A DNA stretch of 64,000 nucleotides, from NCBI RefSeq assembly GCF_900108185.1, contig NZ_FNVA01000001.1, positions 372,001-436,000 of the forward strand, read 5' to 3'. The translations under genes and the position numbers were made by a program. The DNA comes from Bryocella elongata (GTDB lineage Bacteria; Acidobacteriota; Terriglobia; Terriglobales; Acidobacteriaceae). The notes under the pieces are model-generated. The model did not search any database. It had not been told where the DNA came from and saw nothing but the letters and a program-made list of their open reading frames with translations. Positions 56,778 through 64,000 of the stretch are shown piece after piece (within the stretch, counting starts at the first letter, position 1; every line of letters starts with the position of its first letter).

Positions 56778-57635
56778 CTACTTCGGGTCCTTGGGGTTCT
56801 TCGGTGGCGGAGGCGTTGCGCTGTCGTCCTTCTGGTTGGTGATGTCCTCGCCGTTGTAGAGGATCCTGACGTTGGTGTGGAACTGCTTGTAGTCGGTGTA
56901 CTTGACGATGGAGCGCACCGTGATGTCTTCGGCCATGGCGCCGTTCTGTGGGGGAAAGTGCAAGGTGCCTTCGGCGCGGGTGTAGGTGGGGAACCAATAC
57001 TTGCCGTCGATCTGCTCGTAGTAGGTGGTGAAGGGCGGGGAGAGGTCGGCGTGGCCGGGGCGAGTGTCCTGGGGGACGTTCAGGCCGTTGACCATGACGA
57101 TCTCGTCGTCCTGCTGATCGACCCAGACGCGGCCCTGGAAGTAGCGCTTGCCCTTCTCGAACTTCTTGGGAGCGACGTCGAAGGCGTAGGTGTCGATCTC
57201 GTCGATCTTCTGGCGGCCGGCGTAGTGGAAGTCGTAGTCGGGCAGCTCGGGCGCGGTGAGGATGAAGGGGAGACGCTTCTCGATGTCCTTGAAGTCGTTC
57301 TCGGTCATGATGACGCGTTCGATCGTGTTGGCCGGGGCGAAGACGACGTGCTCCTGGCGGCGGCCTTCCTTGTCGAAGGTGATGTCGGTGACCTGGTGAT
57401 ACTCGCCGTCGGGCCGGTTGGTGTCGTCGGAGATGGTGTTGAACTTTACGTCCTGCCGAAAGGTGTACTGCAGGCGCGCCGCGGCGAATTCACTTTCGCG
57501 GTTGCCCATCTTCTGGATGATCTGGTCGACGGTCATGCCGGCCGGGGGCGTGGAGTCGAGCTTGCCGAAGCCGGTCTGGGCGTGGGCGGCGAAGGCGAGC
57601 GTGCAGGCGGCGGCGATGGGGAGGAGCTTCTTCAT
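56778..57635 (-). CDS. LolA-like periplasmic protein of unknown function
   Basis: The 285-residue protein has a clean signal peptide (KKLLPIAAACTLAFAAHA, cleavage before QTG) and a body of beta-strands (YTFRQDVKFNTISDD, HQVTDITFDKEGRRQEHVVF, YFQGRVWVDQQDDEIVMVNGL). The fold resembles outer-membrane lipoprotein sorting (LolA/LolB-like) proteins, and similar sequences are common in Acidobacteria. It ends in a proline-rich tail (PPPPKNPKDPK). A TATCCT about 30 nt upstream may be its -10 box. Whether it carries lipoproteins is unknown. Confidence 0.7.
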   Translation of the reverse strand: MKKLLPIAAACTLAFAAHAQTGFGKLDSTPPAGMTVDQIIQKMGNRESEFAAARLQYTFRQDVKFNTISDDTNRPDGEYHQVTDITFDKEGRRQEHVVFAPANTIERVIMTENDFKDIEKRLPFILTAPELPDYDFHYAGRQKIDEIDTYAFDVAPKKFEKGKRYFQGRVWVDQQDDEIVMVNGLNVPQDTRPGHADLSPPFTTYYEQIDGKYWFPTYTRAEGTLHFPPQNGAMAEDITVRSIVKYTDYKQFHTNVRILYNGEDITNQKDDSATPPPPKNPKDPK

Positions 57636-57897
57636 GGCTTCAGGGTTCTGCAGACCTGTTAAGGATAGACGGGGGCTGCGCTGAAAGGGTTCCGGTGGGG
57701 CGCCCCCCATCCCCCCGGTGAGCGCAAAATCTTCAGCGGAGGGGCTTTAGGGGTGGAGTCCGGGCCCGGCCGGTGCGGTCCTGGGCCGGATCCTGCGACT
57801 GCGGGCAAGCAGCGGTCGAAATAGGGCCTAATTCCATTGTAGAGAGTTGCGCAGGGAAGTACGCCACGGCGGCGAAAGTTCGTCTCCCGTGCAGACA

Positions 57898-57932
57898 GGA
57901 TGCAGATTTCTCCACTGCGCGGAACGATGACG
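57898..57932. repeat. REP-like element, copy related to 58815-58852
   Basis: The pattern ATGCAGATT(T/C)CTCC(A/G)CT...CGGAA(C/T)... is shared with the copy inside the S9 gene. It lies in intergenic DNA, while its relative is translated. Confidence 0.5.
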
Positions 57933-58010
57933 CTGTCCCGCTTCGGTCGAAAGGACACGCCTTCCGAGACGGAGATTGCCGGTATTTCGGAGGCATTCGT
58001 GCCGAGCCAG

Positions 58011-58034
58011 CCCGGGTCCCTTTTGGGACCCGGG
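58011..58034. repeat. Perfect 10-bp hairpin with TTTT loop
   Basis: CCCGGGTCCC pairs exactly with GGGACCCGGG around TTTT, followed by GGCACCCGG. A related GGACCCGGG/GGGGCACCC arrangement occurs in frame in the GH2 gene near 20400-20435. No T-run follows, so it is a REP-like element rather than a terminator. Confidence 0.65.
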
Positions 58035-58068
58035 GCACCCGGATTCGAGCCGCGCTACACTCATCGCG

Positions 58069-60510
58069 ATGAAGATCGCGGCGCATTTCCTTCTTTCCTC
58101 TCTTCTCTTCGTGGCGGGTGTTCCTTCCGCCTTTGCGCAACAGAAGCGTCCGATGACGTTTGCGGACCTGATGGCGATGAAGCGTGTCTCCGATCCGCAG
58201 ATCTCGCCCAGTGGGAAGTGGGTGTTGTTCTCGGTGACGGAGGTGTCGCTGGAGAAGAATTCCAAGGTGAACCACCTATGGGTGGTTCCTCTTGGAGGGG
58301 TTAGGGAACAGGGATTAGGGATTAGGGAGCAGAGCCAAGGGGCCAGGGCCCAGGGCTCAGGGTCCAGAGAACAAGGGCAAGGTGGCGGCGAACGGCAAGT
58401 GACTAGCGGCGTTGGGGAGTCGAATGGGAGATTCTCGCCGGATGGTAAGTGGGTGATGTATTCGAGCGCCGAGGGTGAGGGGCAGTTGTGGCTGGCGAAG
58501 TGGAACGAGGCTACGGGAACGCTGAGTGACGACCAGATGCTGCCGTCGATTCCGGCGGGTGCGGATGGCGCGATCTGGGCTCCGGACTCGAACCACTTTC
58601 TCTTTACCGCGCCGGTGTATCCGGAGTGCGAGTCGAAGGCGGCGGATGTGGCGAAGCGGGTGCATGAGGAAGCTCTCTGCAACCTCGAGCATGCGCAGGC
58701 GGAGAAGAAGAGCCCGGTGAAGGCGCAGATCTTCGAGAGCCTGCTGTATCGGCACTGGGACCACTACGAGGGCAAGACGCGGTCGCACATCTTTTGGGGG
58801 ACGTTGCCGCGGGTGCGAGATGCAGATTCCTCCGCTTCGCTACGGAATGACAAAGTGGAGCCGAAGGACCTGACGCCGGCGAGCGTGGTGGGGGATCACG
58901 AGGCTCCGACGTACTCGGTGGGTGGGCCGCTGGGGTATGCGATCTCGCCGGATGGCAAGGAGGTGGCGTATGAGGTGAACCTCGACAAGGTGCCGGCGGA
59001 GTCGACGAACAATGACATCTTCGTGCTGAATCCCGAGGGGGATGTGCATGCGGCGAAGAAGGTGTCGACGTCGCCGGGGAGCGATGATGGGCCGCAGTAC
59101 TCGCCGGATGGGAAGTGGCTGGCTTGGAGAAGCCAGGCAAGGAATGGGTATGAGAGCGACAAGTTCGATCTGGTGGTGATGGATCGGGGGACGGGAATTA
59201 TTCGGAACTTGACGAAGCCTTGGACGGACTGGGTTGACGAGTTCGTCTGGGTGCCAAGATCTGACGGTCTGCTCTTCACATTCCCCTCGAGCGGGGACGA
59301 ATCGATTGCCAGCGTTCCGGTAGACGCCAATGATCACAACACGGGGCATGGCTTACTGATGCATGAGGGAGAGCTTGGCTCGATCGTTGTCACCAGCAAT
59401 GTTATGGTCGGCACTCAAATGACAGCGGAGAGAGCCACGGAGTTGTTCGAGTATGACTCGGCCCATTTGAATCCTGTTACAACGGCGATGAATGAATGGG
59501 GCGGGGAGTGGACGCTCACACATACCAACGACGATCTTTTTCGTCAGCTCGATCTTCCGAAGATGGAGTCCTTTTGGTTTCCGGGTGCGAATGGGACGAA
59601 GGTCGAGGGATTTCTTATTCGTCCGCCGAACTTCGATCCCGCTAAGAAGTATCCATTGAAGTTTTTGATTCATGGCGGGCCGCAGGGGGCTTGGGGGGAT
59701 GCGTGGTCGTACCGGTGGAATCCGGAGTTGTTTGCGGCGGATGGGTATGTGGTGGTGATGATCAATCCGCGTGGTTCGACGGGTTACGGGCAGAAGTTTC
59801 TCGAAGAAGTTAGTGGGGATTGGGGTGGGCGGCCCTACATCGACCTGATGAAGGGGCTGGATTATGCGGAAGCGAAATACCCGTTTATTGATAAGTCGCG
59901 TGAGTGTGCGCTGGGGGCGAGTTATGGCGGATTCATGGCGAACTGGGTGCTCACGCATACGGACCGGTTCAAGTGCATCGTGACGCATGACGGGATGTAT
60001 AACCCGCAGGCGGCGTTTGGAGATACGGACGAGCTTTGGTTTAACGAGTGGGAGTTTCGGCCGTTGGCTAAAGCCAACGGCAAGGGATTAGGGGTTAGGG
60101 AACAGGGATCAGAGACCCAGGGCTCAGGGTCCAGGGCCCAGGGTTCAGAAGGCAAGAGCAAGGGCGATGGTGGGGATGCGGTGGTGGAGCAAGCAAAGCC
60201 CGCGCGGCCGTGGGACTTTTATGATCGGCCGGCTAGCGAGGATCCGTTTCGGAAGTGGTCGCCGATGCTGAATATCAGGAATGCGAAGACGCCGACGCTG
60301 GTGGTGCATGGGCAGAGGGATTATCGGCTGGATGTGAGTGAAGGTCTGCAGTTGTTTACGGCGCTGCAGCTGCAGGGAGTGCCATCGAAGATGTTGTACT
60401 TCCCGGATGAAGGGCATTGGGTGTTGAAGCCGCAGAACTCGGAGCTTTGGTACAAGACGGTGAACGCTTGGTGCGACAAGTGGACGGGGAAGGGCAGCGC
60501 TTCGCGTTAG
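58069..60510 (+). CDS. S9 family prolyl oligopeptidase-type peptidase, exported
   Basis: The 813-residue protein has a signal peptide (FLLSSLLFVAGVPSAFAQQ), WD40-like/PD40 propeller blades (ISPSGKWV, FSPDGKWV, YSPDGKWL), and an alpha/beta hydrolase domain with GASYGGFMA (Ser618), HGQRDYRLD (Asp751) and DEGHWV (His783). All triad residues are present. Family members cleave peptides from N-termini or internally after proline or acidic/hydrophobic residues. Odd features are two in-frame 7-bp repeat tracts (residues 77-104 and about 673-696), a REP-like insert (about 250-263) and a C-terminus ending in a repeat (GSASR, stop). The inserts probably form surface loops. Confidence 0.92.
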   Translation: MKIAAHFLLSSLLFVAGVPSAFAQQKRPMTFADLMAMKRVSDPQISPSGKWVLFSVTEVSLEKNSKVNHLWVVPLGGVREQGLGIREQSQGARAQGSGSREQGQGGGERQVTSGVGESNGRFSPDGKWVMYSSAEGEGQLWLAKWNEATGTLSDDQMLPSIPAGADGAIWAPDSNHFLFTAPVYPECESKAADVAKRVHEEALCNLEHAQAEKKSPVKAQIFESLLYRHWDHYEGKTRSHIFWGTLPRVRDADSSASLRNDKVEPKDLTPASVVGDHEAPTYSVGGPLGYAISPDGKEVAYEVNLDKVPAESTNNDIFVLNPEGDVHAAKKVSTSPGSDDGPQYSPDGKWLAWRSQARNGYESDKFDLVVMDRGTGIIRNLTKPWTDWVDEFVWVPRSDGLLFTFPSSGDESIASVPVDANDHNTGHGLLMHEGELGSIVVTSNVMVGTQMTAERATELFEYDSAHLNPVTTAMNEWGGEWTLTHTNDDLFRQLDLPKMESFWFPGANGTKVEGFLIRPPNFDPAKKYPLKFLIHGGPQGAWGDAWSYRWNPELFAADGYVVVMINPRGSTGYGQKFLEEVSGDWGGRPYIDLMKGLDYAEAKYPFIDKSRECALGASYGGFMANWVLTHTDRFKCIVTHDGMYNPQAAFGDTDELWFNEWEFRPLAKANGKGLGVREQGSETQGSGSRAQGSEGKSKGDGGDAVVEQAKPARPWDFYDRPASEDPFRKWSPMLNIRNAKTPTLVVHGQRDYRLDVSEGLQLFTALQLQGVPSKMLYFPDEGHWVLKPQNSELWYKTVNAWCDKWTGKGSASR
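58297..58380. repeat. Twelve 7-bp repeats in the S9 peptidase gene (tract 1)
   Basis: Twelve consecutive heptamers of form G(G/A)GNNNA-like: GGGGTTA, GGGAACA, GGGATTA twice, GGGAGCA, GAGCCAA, GGGGCCA, GGGCCCA, GGGCTCA, GGGTCCA, GAGAACA, AGGGCAA. The 84 bp equal 28 codons, so the frame is kept and a Gln/Gly/Arg-rich peptide results. Confidence 0.9.
58815..58852. repeat. REP-like element translated within the S9 gene
   Basis: ATGCAGATTCCTCC...CTACGGAATGACA, related to the intergenic copies at 57898 and 34293, encodes RDADSSASLRNDK within the propeller region. The reading frame is open across it. Confidence 0.6.
60061..60154. repeat. Hairpin plus 7-bp repeats in the S9 peptidase gene (tract 2)
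   Basis: CCGTTGGC (60061-60068) and GCCAACGG (60073-60080) form an 8-bp hairpin, followed by GGGATTA, GGGGTTA, GGGAACA, GGGATCA, GAGACCCA, GGGCTCA, GGGTCCA, GGGCCCA, GGGTTCA. It encodes a Gly/Gln/Ser-rich insert in the hydrolase domain, between the Ser618 and Asp751 regions. Confidence 0.85.
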
Positions 60511-60554
60511 CGCTATGCGGTAGCGGCTTCGCCGTTAGCCGCTTCGCGGTGAGC
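60496..60554. repeat. Three CGCTTCGCG-type repeats over the S9 stop codon
   Basis: AGCGCTTCGCGTTAGC (60496-60511), AGCGGCTTCGCCGTTAGC (60522-60539) and AGCCGCTTCGCGGTGAGC (60537-60554) repeat almost in tandem. The first supplies the final residues and stop of the S9 protein. Confidence 0.65.
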
Positions 60555-60632
60555 GTTCTGAGTGGAGGCTCGCCGGTTGTGGTAAGCGAGATATGTCGCG
60601 CTTTCAGCGCTTTGGTCTGCTGTGGGGCGATA

Positions 60633-60659
60633 CCTGGGGTTCCCTGCGGTCACCCCAGG
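60633..60659. repeat. 8-bp inverted repeat upstream of recX
   Basis: CCTGGGGT and ACCCCAGG pair around an 11-nt loop (TCCCTGCGGTC). No T-tract follows, so it looks like another REP-type element. It lies 82 bp before the recX start. Confidence 0.6.
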
Positions 60660-60741
60660 CTGGTATGTCGGCGCGCCGTTGGCGCTTGTTGCTGGGGCTG
60701 CGCGGAGTGAGCGGCCTCAACCAGCTGAGAGAGAATGGGCT

Positions 60742-61305
60742 ATGTCATTTGGGAGATCGAGCAAGCCGAAGCCTGCGTTGCCGTATGAGGAGTTGCTGGA
60801 CCTTGCGGTGAAGTCGCTGGCTTCGAAGATGAAGAGTGAGCGGGACCTTCGGAGGAAGATTGCGGAGCGCGCGGAGGATGGCGAGGCGGTCGACCGTGTG
60901 ATGGCGAAGCTGAAGGAGCTTGGCTATCTGAGCGATGAGCGGTTTGCGGCGGAGTACACGCGGTCTCGGCAGGAGAATGAGAAGTTTGGGCGGCGGCGGG
61001 TGCAGCAGGGGCTGATGCAGAAGGGGATCGCTACGCCCGTGGCGAGTGCGGCGCTGGCGACGGCGTATGACGATGTGGACGAGGCGGCGTTGGCGCGGGC
61101 GTACGTGGAGCGCAAGCGGATGAAGGCTCCGAGCGGAGACCGGGAGCAGAAGCAGAAGGAGACGGCGAAGATCATGCGGCGGCTGATGGCTGCGGGGTTC
61201 AGCACGCGCGCGGTGTGGAAGGTGCTGCGGGAGTGGGGCGGCAGCGACGTGGAGGAGGTTGAGATTGTGGAGGACGAGATCGGCGGAAGCGGCGAGGCCA
61301 TCTAA
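60742..61305 (+). CDS. recX: RecX family regulator of RecA
   Basis: The 187-residue protein binds RecA filaments and limits strand exchange. The RecX three-helix repeats are visible: YEELLDLAVKSLASKMKSERDLRRKIAERAE, LKELGYLSDERFAAEYTRSRQENEKFGRRRVQQGLMQKGI, and RRLMAAGFSTRAVWKVLREWG. recA is not adjacent. The ATG 60742 has only a weak GAGAGAA upstream. It is followed 5 bp later by the DUF429-like gene on the same strand. Confidence 0.88.
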   Translation: MSFGRSSKPKPALPYEELLDLAVKSLASKMKSERDLRRKIAERAEDGEAVDRVMAKLKELGYLSDERFAAEYTRSRQENEKFGRRRVQQGLMQKGIATPVASAALATAYDDVDEAALARAYVERKRMKAPSGDREQKQKETAKIMRRLMAAGFSTRAVWKVLREWGGSDVEEVEIVEDEIGGSGEAI

Positions 61306-61310
61306 CGGTC

Positions 61311-62294
61311 GTGGTGACTCAGAAGCAGAAGCAGGTTCGTCGTCGCGATGCTCCTCAGGATGACAAGGGGTTGTCGCCGGAGCGGTTGGTGGCGATCGAC
61401 TGGTCGGGGCGTGTGGATGCTGCGGGGCAGCGGCGGCACATCTGGGCGGGGGTATGGACGCGGCTTGCGGACGGCAAGGTGCGTGTGGAGCTTGAGGCGG
61501 GGCGGACGCGGGACGAGGTTGCGGCGTGGCTGATTGAGCTGGCTCGCGAGACGCCGCGCATGGTGGTGAGCATCGATTGCTGCTTCAGCTTTCCGGCGTG
61601 GTTTCTGGCGGAGCATGGCTGCGCGACGGTGTTCGATTTCTGGAAGCACGTGGTGGATGGCAGCGGCGAGCGTTGGCTTTCGCGGGAGTGCGACGAGGTG
61701 GCGCGGGATGAGCGGTTCTGGGGCGCTCCGCATAAGAGGCCGGCGCAGTTTTGCGGCGAGGGCATGCCGCGAATGTTTCGTGCGACGGAGTTCGATAACA
61801 AGATCGCCCAGGGGTTAGAAGGGGGCGACGTCGTGCGTGCGGCGAAGATGCGCGGGATTACTCCTAAGTCGCCGTTCCAGATAGGTGGGGCGGGGAGTGT
61901 GGGGACGGCGTCGCTGCGTGCCATGCCGGTGTTGCTGAAGCTGCACGCGGTGGGTTTCCGGGTGTGGCCGTTCGAGGGCGCGAAGTTACAGGAACGCGAT
62001 GCGAAGCCTCTGCTGGTGGAGATGTATACGCGGCTGATGACGGGTGCGGTTGCGAAGAGCAATGAGAGCGCGCGGAAGAGCTATCTTGCGGCAAAGCGCA
62101 GGAACGATGCGGTGTTTGCAGGGCTGACGCGCGCGGTGCTGAAGAAGGCCGAGGGGTCGGAGGATGCGTTCGACGCGCTGGTGAGCACGATGGAGATGGT
62201 GCGGTATGCGGAGACGTTCTCGTCGCTACGGGCGACGAAGGATCCGGTGCTGAAGCTGGAGGGGATTACGTGGCGGCCGGGGATTGGGCGGTGA
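61311..62294 (+). CDS. DUF429-like predicted RNase H-fold protein
   Basis: The 327-residue protein has RLVAIDWSGRVDAAGQ (a leading Asp as in RNase H-fold enzymes), MVVSIDCCFSFPAW with a second Asp, and a C-terminal EDAFDALVSTMEMVRY carrying acidic residues. These fit the DUF429 family of predicted nucleases; activity is unproven. The first 22 residues (QKQKQVRRRDAPQDDKG) come from a REP-like sequence (61326-61371), so the functional start may be further down. Start is GTG 61311 or 61314. It lies 5 bp after recX and is probably cotranscribed. Confidence 0.72.
   Translation: MVTQKQKQVRRRDAPQDDKGLSPERLVAIDWSGRVDAAGQRRHIWAGVWTRLADGKVRVELEAGRTRDEVAAWLIELARETPRMVVSIDCCFSFPAWFLAEHGCATVFDFWKHVVDGSGERWLSRECDEVARDERFWGAPHKRPAQFCGEGMPRMFRATEFDNKIAQGLEGGDVVRAAKMRGITPKSPFQIGGAGSVGTASLRAMPVLLKLHAVGFRVWPFEGAKLQERDAKPLLVEMYTRLMTGAVAKSNESARKSYLAAKRRNDAVFAGLTRAVLKKAEGSEDAFDALVSTMEMVRYAETFSSLRATKDPVLKLEGITWRPGIGR
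61326..61371. repeat. REP-like sequence at the 5' end of the DUF429-like gene
   Basis: The segment GCAGGTTCGTCGTCGCGATGCTCCTCAGGATGACA ends in the same (G)GATGACA tail as the other REP-like elements. Its translation is the low-complexity N-terminus of the protein. Assignment is by resemblance only. Confidence 0.4.
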
Positions 62295-62323
62295 TGTTGG
62301 AAGTGGAAACGGGACTGATTGAG

Positions 62324-62387
62324 TTTTGGGTCTCGAGTTTAGGGTCGCGAGTTCAGATTCCAGATGCCAGTTCGTCAGATGCCAGTA
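62324..62387. repeat. 7-bp repeat tract covering the 3' end of mqnA
   Basis: Heptamers GGGTCTC, GAGTTTA, GGGTCGC, GAGTTCA, GATTCCA, GATGCCA, then an 8-nt unit and GATGCCA. It mixes the GGGNNNA and GATNCNA types, so the two look like variants of one family. The mqnA stop (62353-62355) and its last 11 residues lie in it. Confidence 0.8.
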
Positions 62388-63240
62388 TGGGGAGATGGTT
62401 GAGCGGGGGTAGGGCGTCGATGCCTGCAGCTAGCTTGCGGAAGAGCTGGATGGCGCGGAGGCAGTCGTCGTCGAGGTCGTAGTGGATGTTTTGGGTGAGG
62501 TAGGTGCGCACGGTCTGGTCGGGCAGTCCGATGCGGGGCGCCCATTCGGCGACCAGGGTTTCGACGTTGGCTTTGCCGGCGATGCGGCTGTTGTTGGTGT
62601 CGTCGATGAGCTGCTGCGCGGTGACGCCGCTGTGGTGGCCGAGGGCTTCAGGGCGTACGGCCCAGACGGCTGCGACCCAGGGCAGGCCGGTGCGGTCGCG
62701 CCAGAGCTGGGCGAGGTCGAGCCAGAGGAGATGTGGTTGGGCGGCGTCGATGGCCTGGCGATGCTCGCGGGCGAGCAGGGCGGGATCTCCGATGAGGAGC
62801 GCGGCGTCGGCGTGTTCGAGCATGGAGAGCGGCTCCGCGGGTTGCTGCACGAAGCCTGGGCGATTGCCGTGGAAGTGGGCGAAGAGGACCTTGGCGTAGG
62901 CGAGGGAGCTGCGCGAGGCGGAGTCGGCGGCTACGGTTCGGACTTGGTGCAGGGCTTCGTCGACGCTGAAGGCGTGCGGATTTTTGACGAGGAGCAGGAT
63001 GCTGCGGACCTCGCTGGTGGAGGCGATGGTGCAGCCGGGCACGATGGCGAGGTGCTCGTCGAGCTCGGCGATGGGGATGAGGCCTAGATCGGCTGCGCCG
63101 GCGTGGAGCTGCGCGGCGCATTGGGCGGGAGTGGTGTAGGCGATGTCGTAGCGGGTCCGCAGCTCTGAGGCGGTGGGCTCGTGCTCGAAGTTGTAGAGGA
63201 GGGGAGCGGGGTTCAGAAACGAGATGGCCGAGACGCGCAG
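62353..63240 (-). CDS. mqnA: Chorismate dehydratase (futalosine pathway), MqnA
   Basis: MqnA makes 3-enolpyruvoyl-benzoate from chorismate, the first step of futalosine menaquinone synthesis. The protein has RVSAISFLNPAPLLYNFEH, YTTPAQCAAQLHAGAADLGLIPIAEL, ISTSEVRSILLLVKN-type and VAADSASRSSLAYAKVLF segments, and RTGLPWVAAVWAV. These fit the MqnA/MqnD periplasmic-binding-protein fold. The start is probably CTG 63240: AAGGAGG (63252-63246) is followed by a 5-nt spacer, while GTG 63246 overlaps the ribosome binding site itself. The C-terminus (ILASDELASGI) comes from a 7-bp repeat. Confidence 0.9.
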   Translation of the reverse strand: MRVSAISFLNPAPLLYNFEHEPTASELRTRYDIAYTTPAQCAAQLHAGAADLGLIPIAELDEHLAIVPGCTIASTSEVRSILLLVKNPHAFSVDEALHQVRTVAADSASRSSLAYAKVLFAHFHGNRPGFVQQPAEPLSMLEHADAALLIGDPALLAREHRQAIDAAQPHLLWLDLAQLWRDRTGLPWVAAVWAVRPEALGHHSGVTAQQLIDDTNNSRIAGKANVETLVAEWAPRIGLPDQTVRTYLTQNIHYDLDDDCLRAIQLFRKLAAGIDALPPLNHLPILASDELASGI

Positions 63241-63312
63241 GGGCACCTCCTTATTCTAGTCGGCGCCGGCGATGGTAGGATGCTTCCACTACGCAGCAGA
63301 GAGGTTCGCGTG

Positions 63313-64000
63313 ATGAAGGAAGAGCAACAGGCGGAGGCACGCCTGGCTTGGCTGGCATTGATGTTGTCGCCGGGGATGGGGCCTACGCGATGTGCGCGGG
63401 CGGTGCAGCGGCTGGGAGCGCCGGAACGGTTGTTTGCTTGTGCGCTGACGGAGCTGGAAGGCACGGGGATGCCGGCCGAGGCTGCGCATTTTGTCTTCGA
63501 TGGGCGGGCTCGGAAGGCAGCGATTGAGGAGTCGGCGCGGACGGCGGATGCCGGGGCTGCGTGGATCACGCGCGATGACGACGAATACCCTGCAGGGCTG
63601 CTGGAGATCTACGATCCTCCACCAATTTTGTGGGTGCGGGGCCGGATGGATCGGCTGAATCGGCCGGGGATTGCGGTGGTGGGGACTCGGCAGCCGAGCA
63701 CGTATGGAGCGGCGATGGCTGAGTCGCTGAGCCGCGACCTGGCGGCGCGCGGGATGACGATCTTCAGCGGCATGGCGCGGGGCGTTGATACTGCGGCGCA
63801 CAAGGGCGCGCTGGCCGGCGGCGGGATTACCGTAGCGGTGTGGGGGACGGGGATCGACGTGATCTATCCCAAGGAAAACAAGCGGCTGGCGGAGCAGATT
63901 GTGGAGCAGGGCGGGGCGCTGGTGAGCGAGTTTCCGCTGGGGACGTTTCCGGCGCCGCAGAACTTTCCGATCCGCAACCGGACGTTGAGTGGGATGAGTT
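63313..64000 (+). CDS. dprA: DNA-processing protein DprA/Smf, C-terminus cut by window edge
   Basis: The frame is open from ATG 63313 (or GTG 63310; AGAGG upstream) to the window end, giving about 229 residues. DprA loads RecA on incoming ssDNA in transformation. Visible are RLAWLALMLSPGMGPTRCAR (N-terminal SAM-like), AWITRDDDEYPAGLLEIYDPP, IAVVGTRQPSTYGAAMAESL, FSGMARGVDTAAHKGAL, VWGTGIDVIYPKENKRLAEQI and LVSEFPLGTFPAPQNFPIRNR of the Rossmann core. It is divergent from mqnA. Together with ComF at 50.7 kb it hints at natural competence. Confidence 0.93.
   Translation, partial: MKEEQQAEARLAWLALMLSPGMGPTRCARAVQRLGAPERLFACALTELEGTGMPAEAAHFVFDGRARKAAIEESARTADAGAAWITRDDDEYPAGLLEIYDPPPILWVRGRMDRLNRPGIAVVGTRQPSTYGAAMAESLSRDLAARGMTIFSGMARGVDTAAHKGALAGGGITVAVWGTGIDVIYPKENKRLAEQIVEQGGALVSEFPLGTFPAPQNFPIRNRTLSGMS

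Larger units (their letters stand above)
57636..58068. other. 433-bp intergenic region with repeats upstream of the S9 peptidase
   Basis: No gene is visible. It holds a GC-rich run (CCCCCCATCCCCCCGG), a REP-like element at 57898-57932 (ATGCAGATTTCTCC...GGAACGATGACG) and a perfect hairpin at 58011-58034. TACACT at about 58056 lies 7 nt before the S9 start codon. Confidence 0.55.

Noticed and set aside
58011-58034. Hairpin before the S9 gene considered as a rho-independent terminator
   Set aside because: No T-run follows on either strand; the TTTT is the loop. It is better treated as a REP-like element.

Overview
The window looks like chromosome of an Acidobacteriota species, most likely family Acidobacteriaceae (the Terriglobus, Granulicella and Edaphobacter type). 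The reasons are the high GC (about 60-65% by eye), a TIGR03435-family protein (29864-30787), a family largely expanded in soil Acidobacteria, a futalosine-pathway menaquinone gene (mqnA), and acidobacterial-style S9 and M1 peptidases. I saw no rRNA, tRNA, CRISPR array, integrase or transposase.

Region 1 (1-17.2 kb) is a surface or exopolysaccharide locus: a partial GT4 glycosyltransferase, a Wzc-like tyrosine autokinase, a Wza-like export protein, two GT4-type glycosyltransferases, a GH10 endo-glycanase, a CpsB/YwqE-type PHP phosphatase, two GT2 glycosyltransferases, an O-antigen polymerase/ligase-like membrane protein, a WecG/TagA glycosyltransferase, a Wzi-like outer-membrane protein and a small membrane protein. 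No flippase or initiating phosphoglycosyl transferase is visible; they may lie left of the window.

Region 2 (17.3-29 kb) holds a large Tat-exported GH2 enzyme, then a complete RND efflux operon (adaptor, pump, outer-membrane channel). This operon is divergent from a TetR regulator, with a perfect palindromic operator in the shared promoter region. A membrane 4Fe-4S ferredoxin-like protein follows.

Region 3 (29-37.4 kb) is housekeeping and accessory: ribA, the TIGR03435 protein, a LytS-type histidine kinase, enolase with a strong terminator, a small cysteine-rich protein, a pentapeptide-repeat protein, mmsA and an XRE-cupin regulator.

Region 4 (37.4-49 kb) carries a bacterial NHEJ unit (ku-ligD, apparently cotranscribed with the XRE-cupin regulator). 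It is followed by a minus-strand sugar operon: ThDP-dependent enzyme, rfbA, gtrA, GtrB-like GT2, gmhA/SIS, NAD-dependent epimerase, and a hydratase. The operon may build and attach an unusual, possibly branched, sugar.

Region 5 (49-64 kb) has a diguanylate cyclase, a ComF-family protein, an HNH endonuclease, M1 and S9 peptidases, an ArnT-like GT-C protein, a LolA-like protein, recX, a DUF429-like protein, mqnA and the start of dprA.

The most distinctive structural signal is a set of degenerate 7-bp tandem repeats (consensus close to G-R-K-N-N-N-A). They lie in frame inside the GH2, mmsA and S9 peptidase genes and form the 3' end of mqnA. REP-like hairpins also enter coding sequence in this interval. 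A second pattern is a -10-like hexamer placed 6-9 nt before several start codons, which suggests leaderless transcripts.
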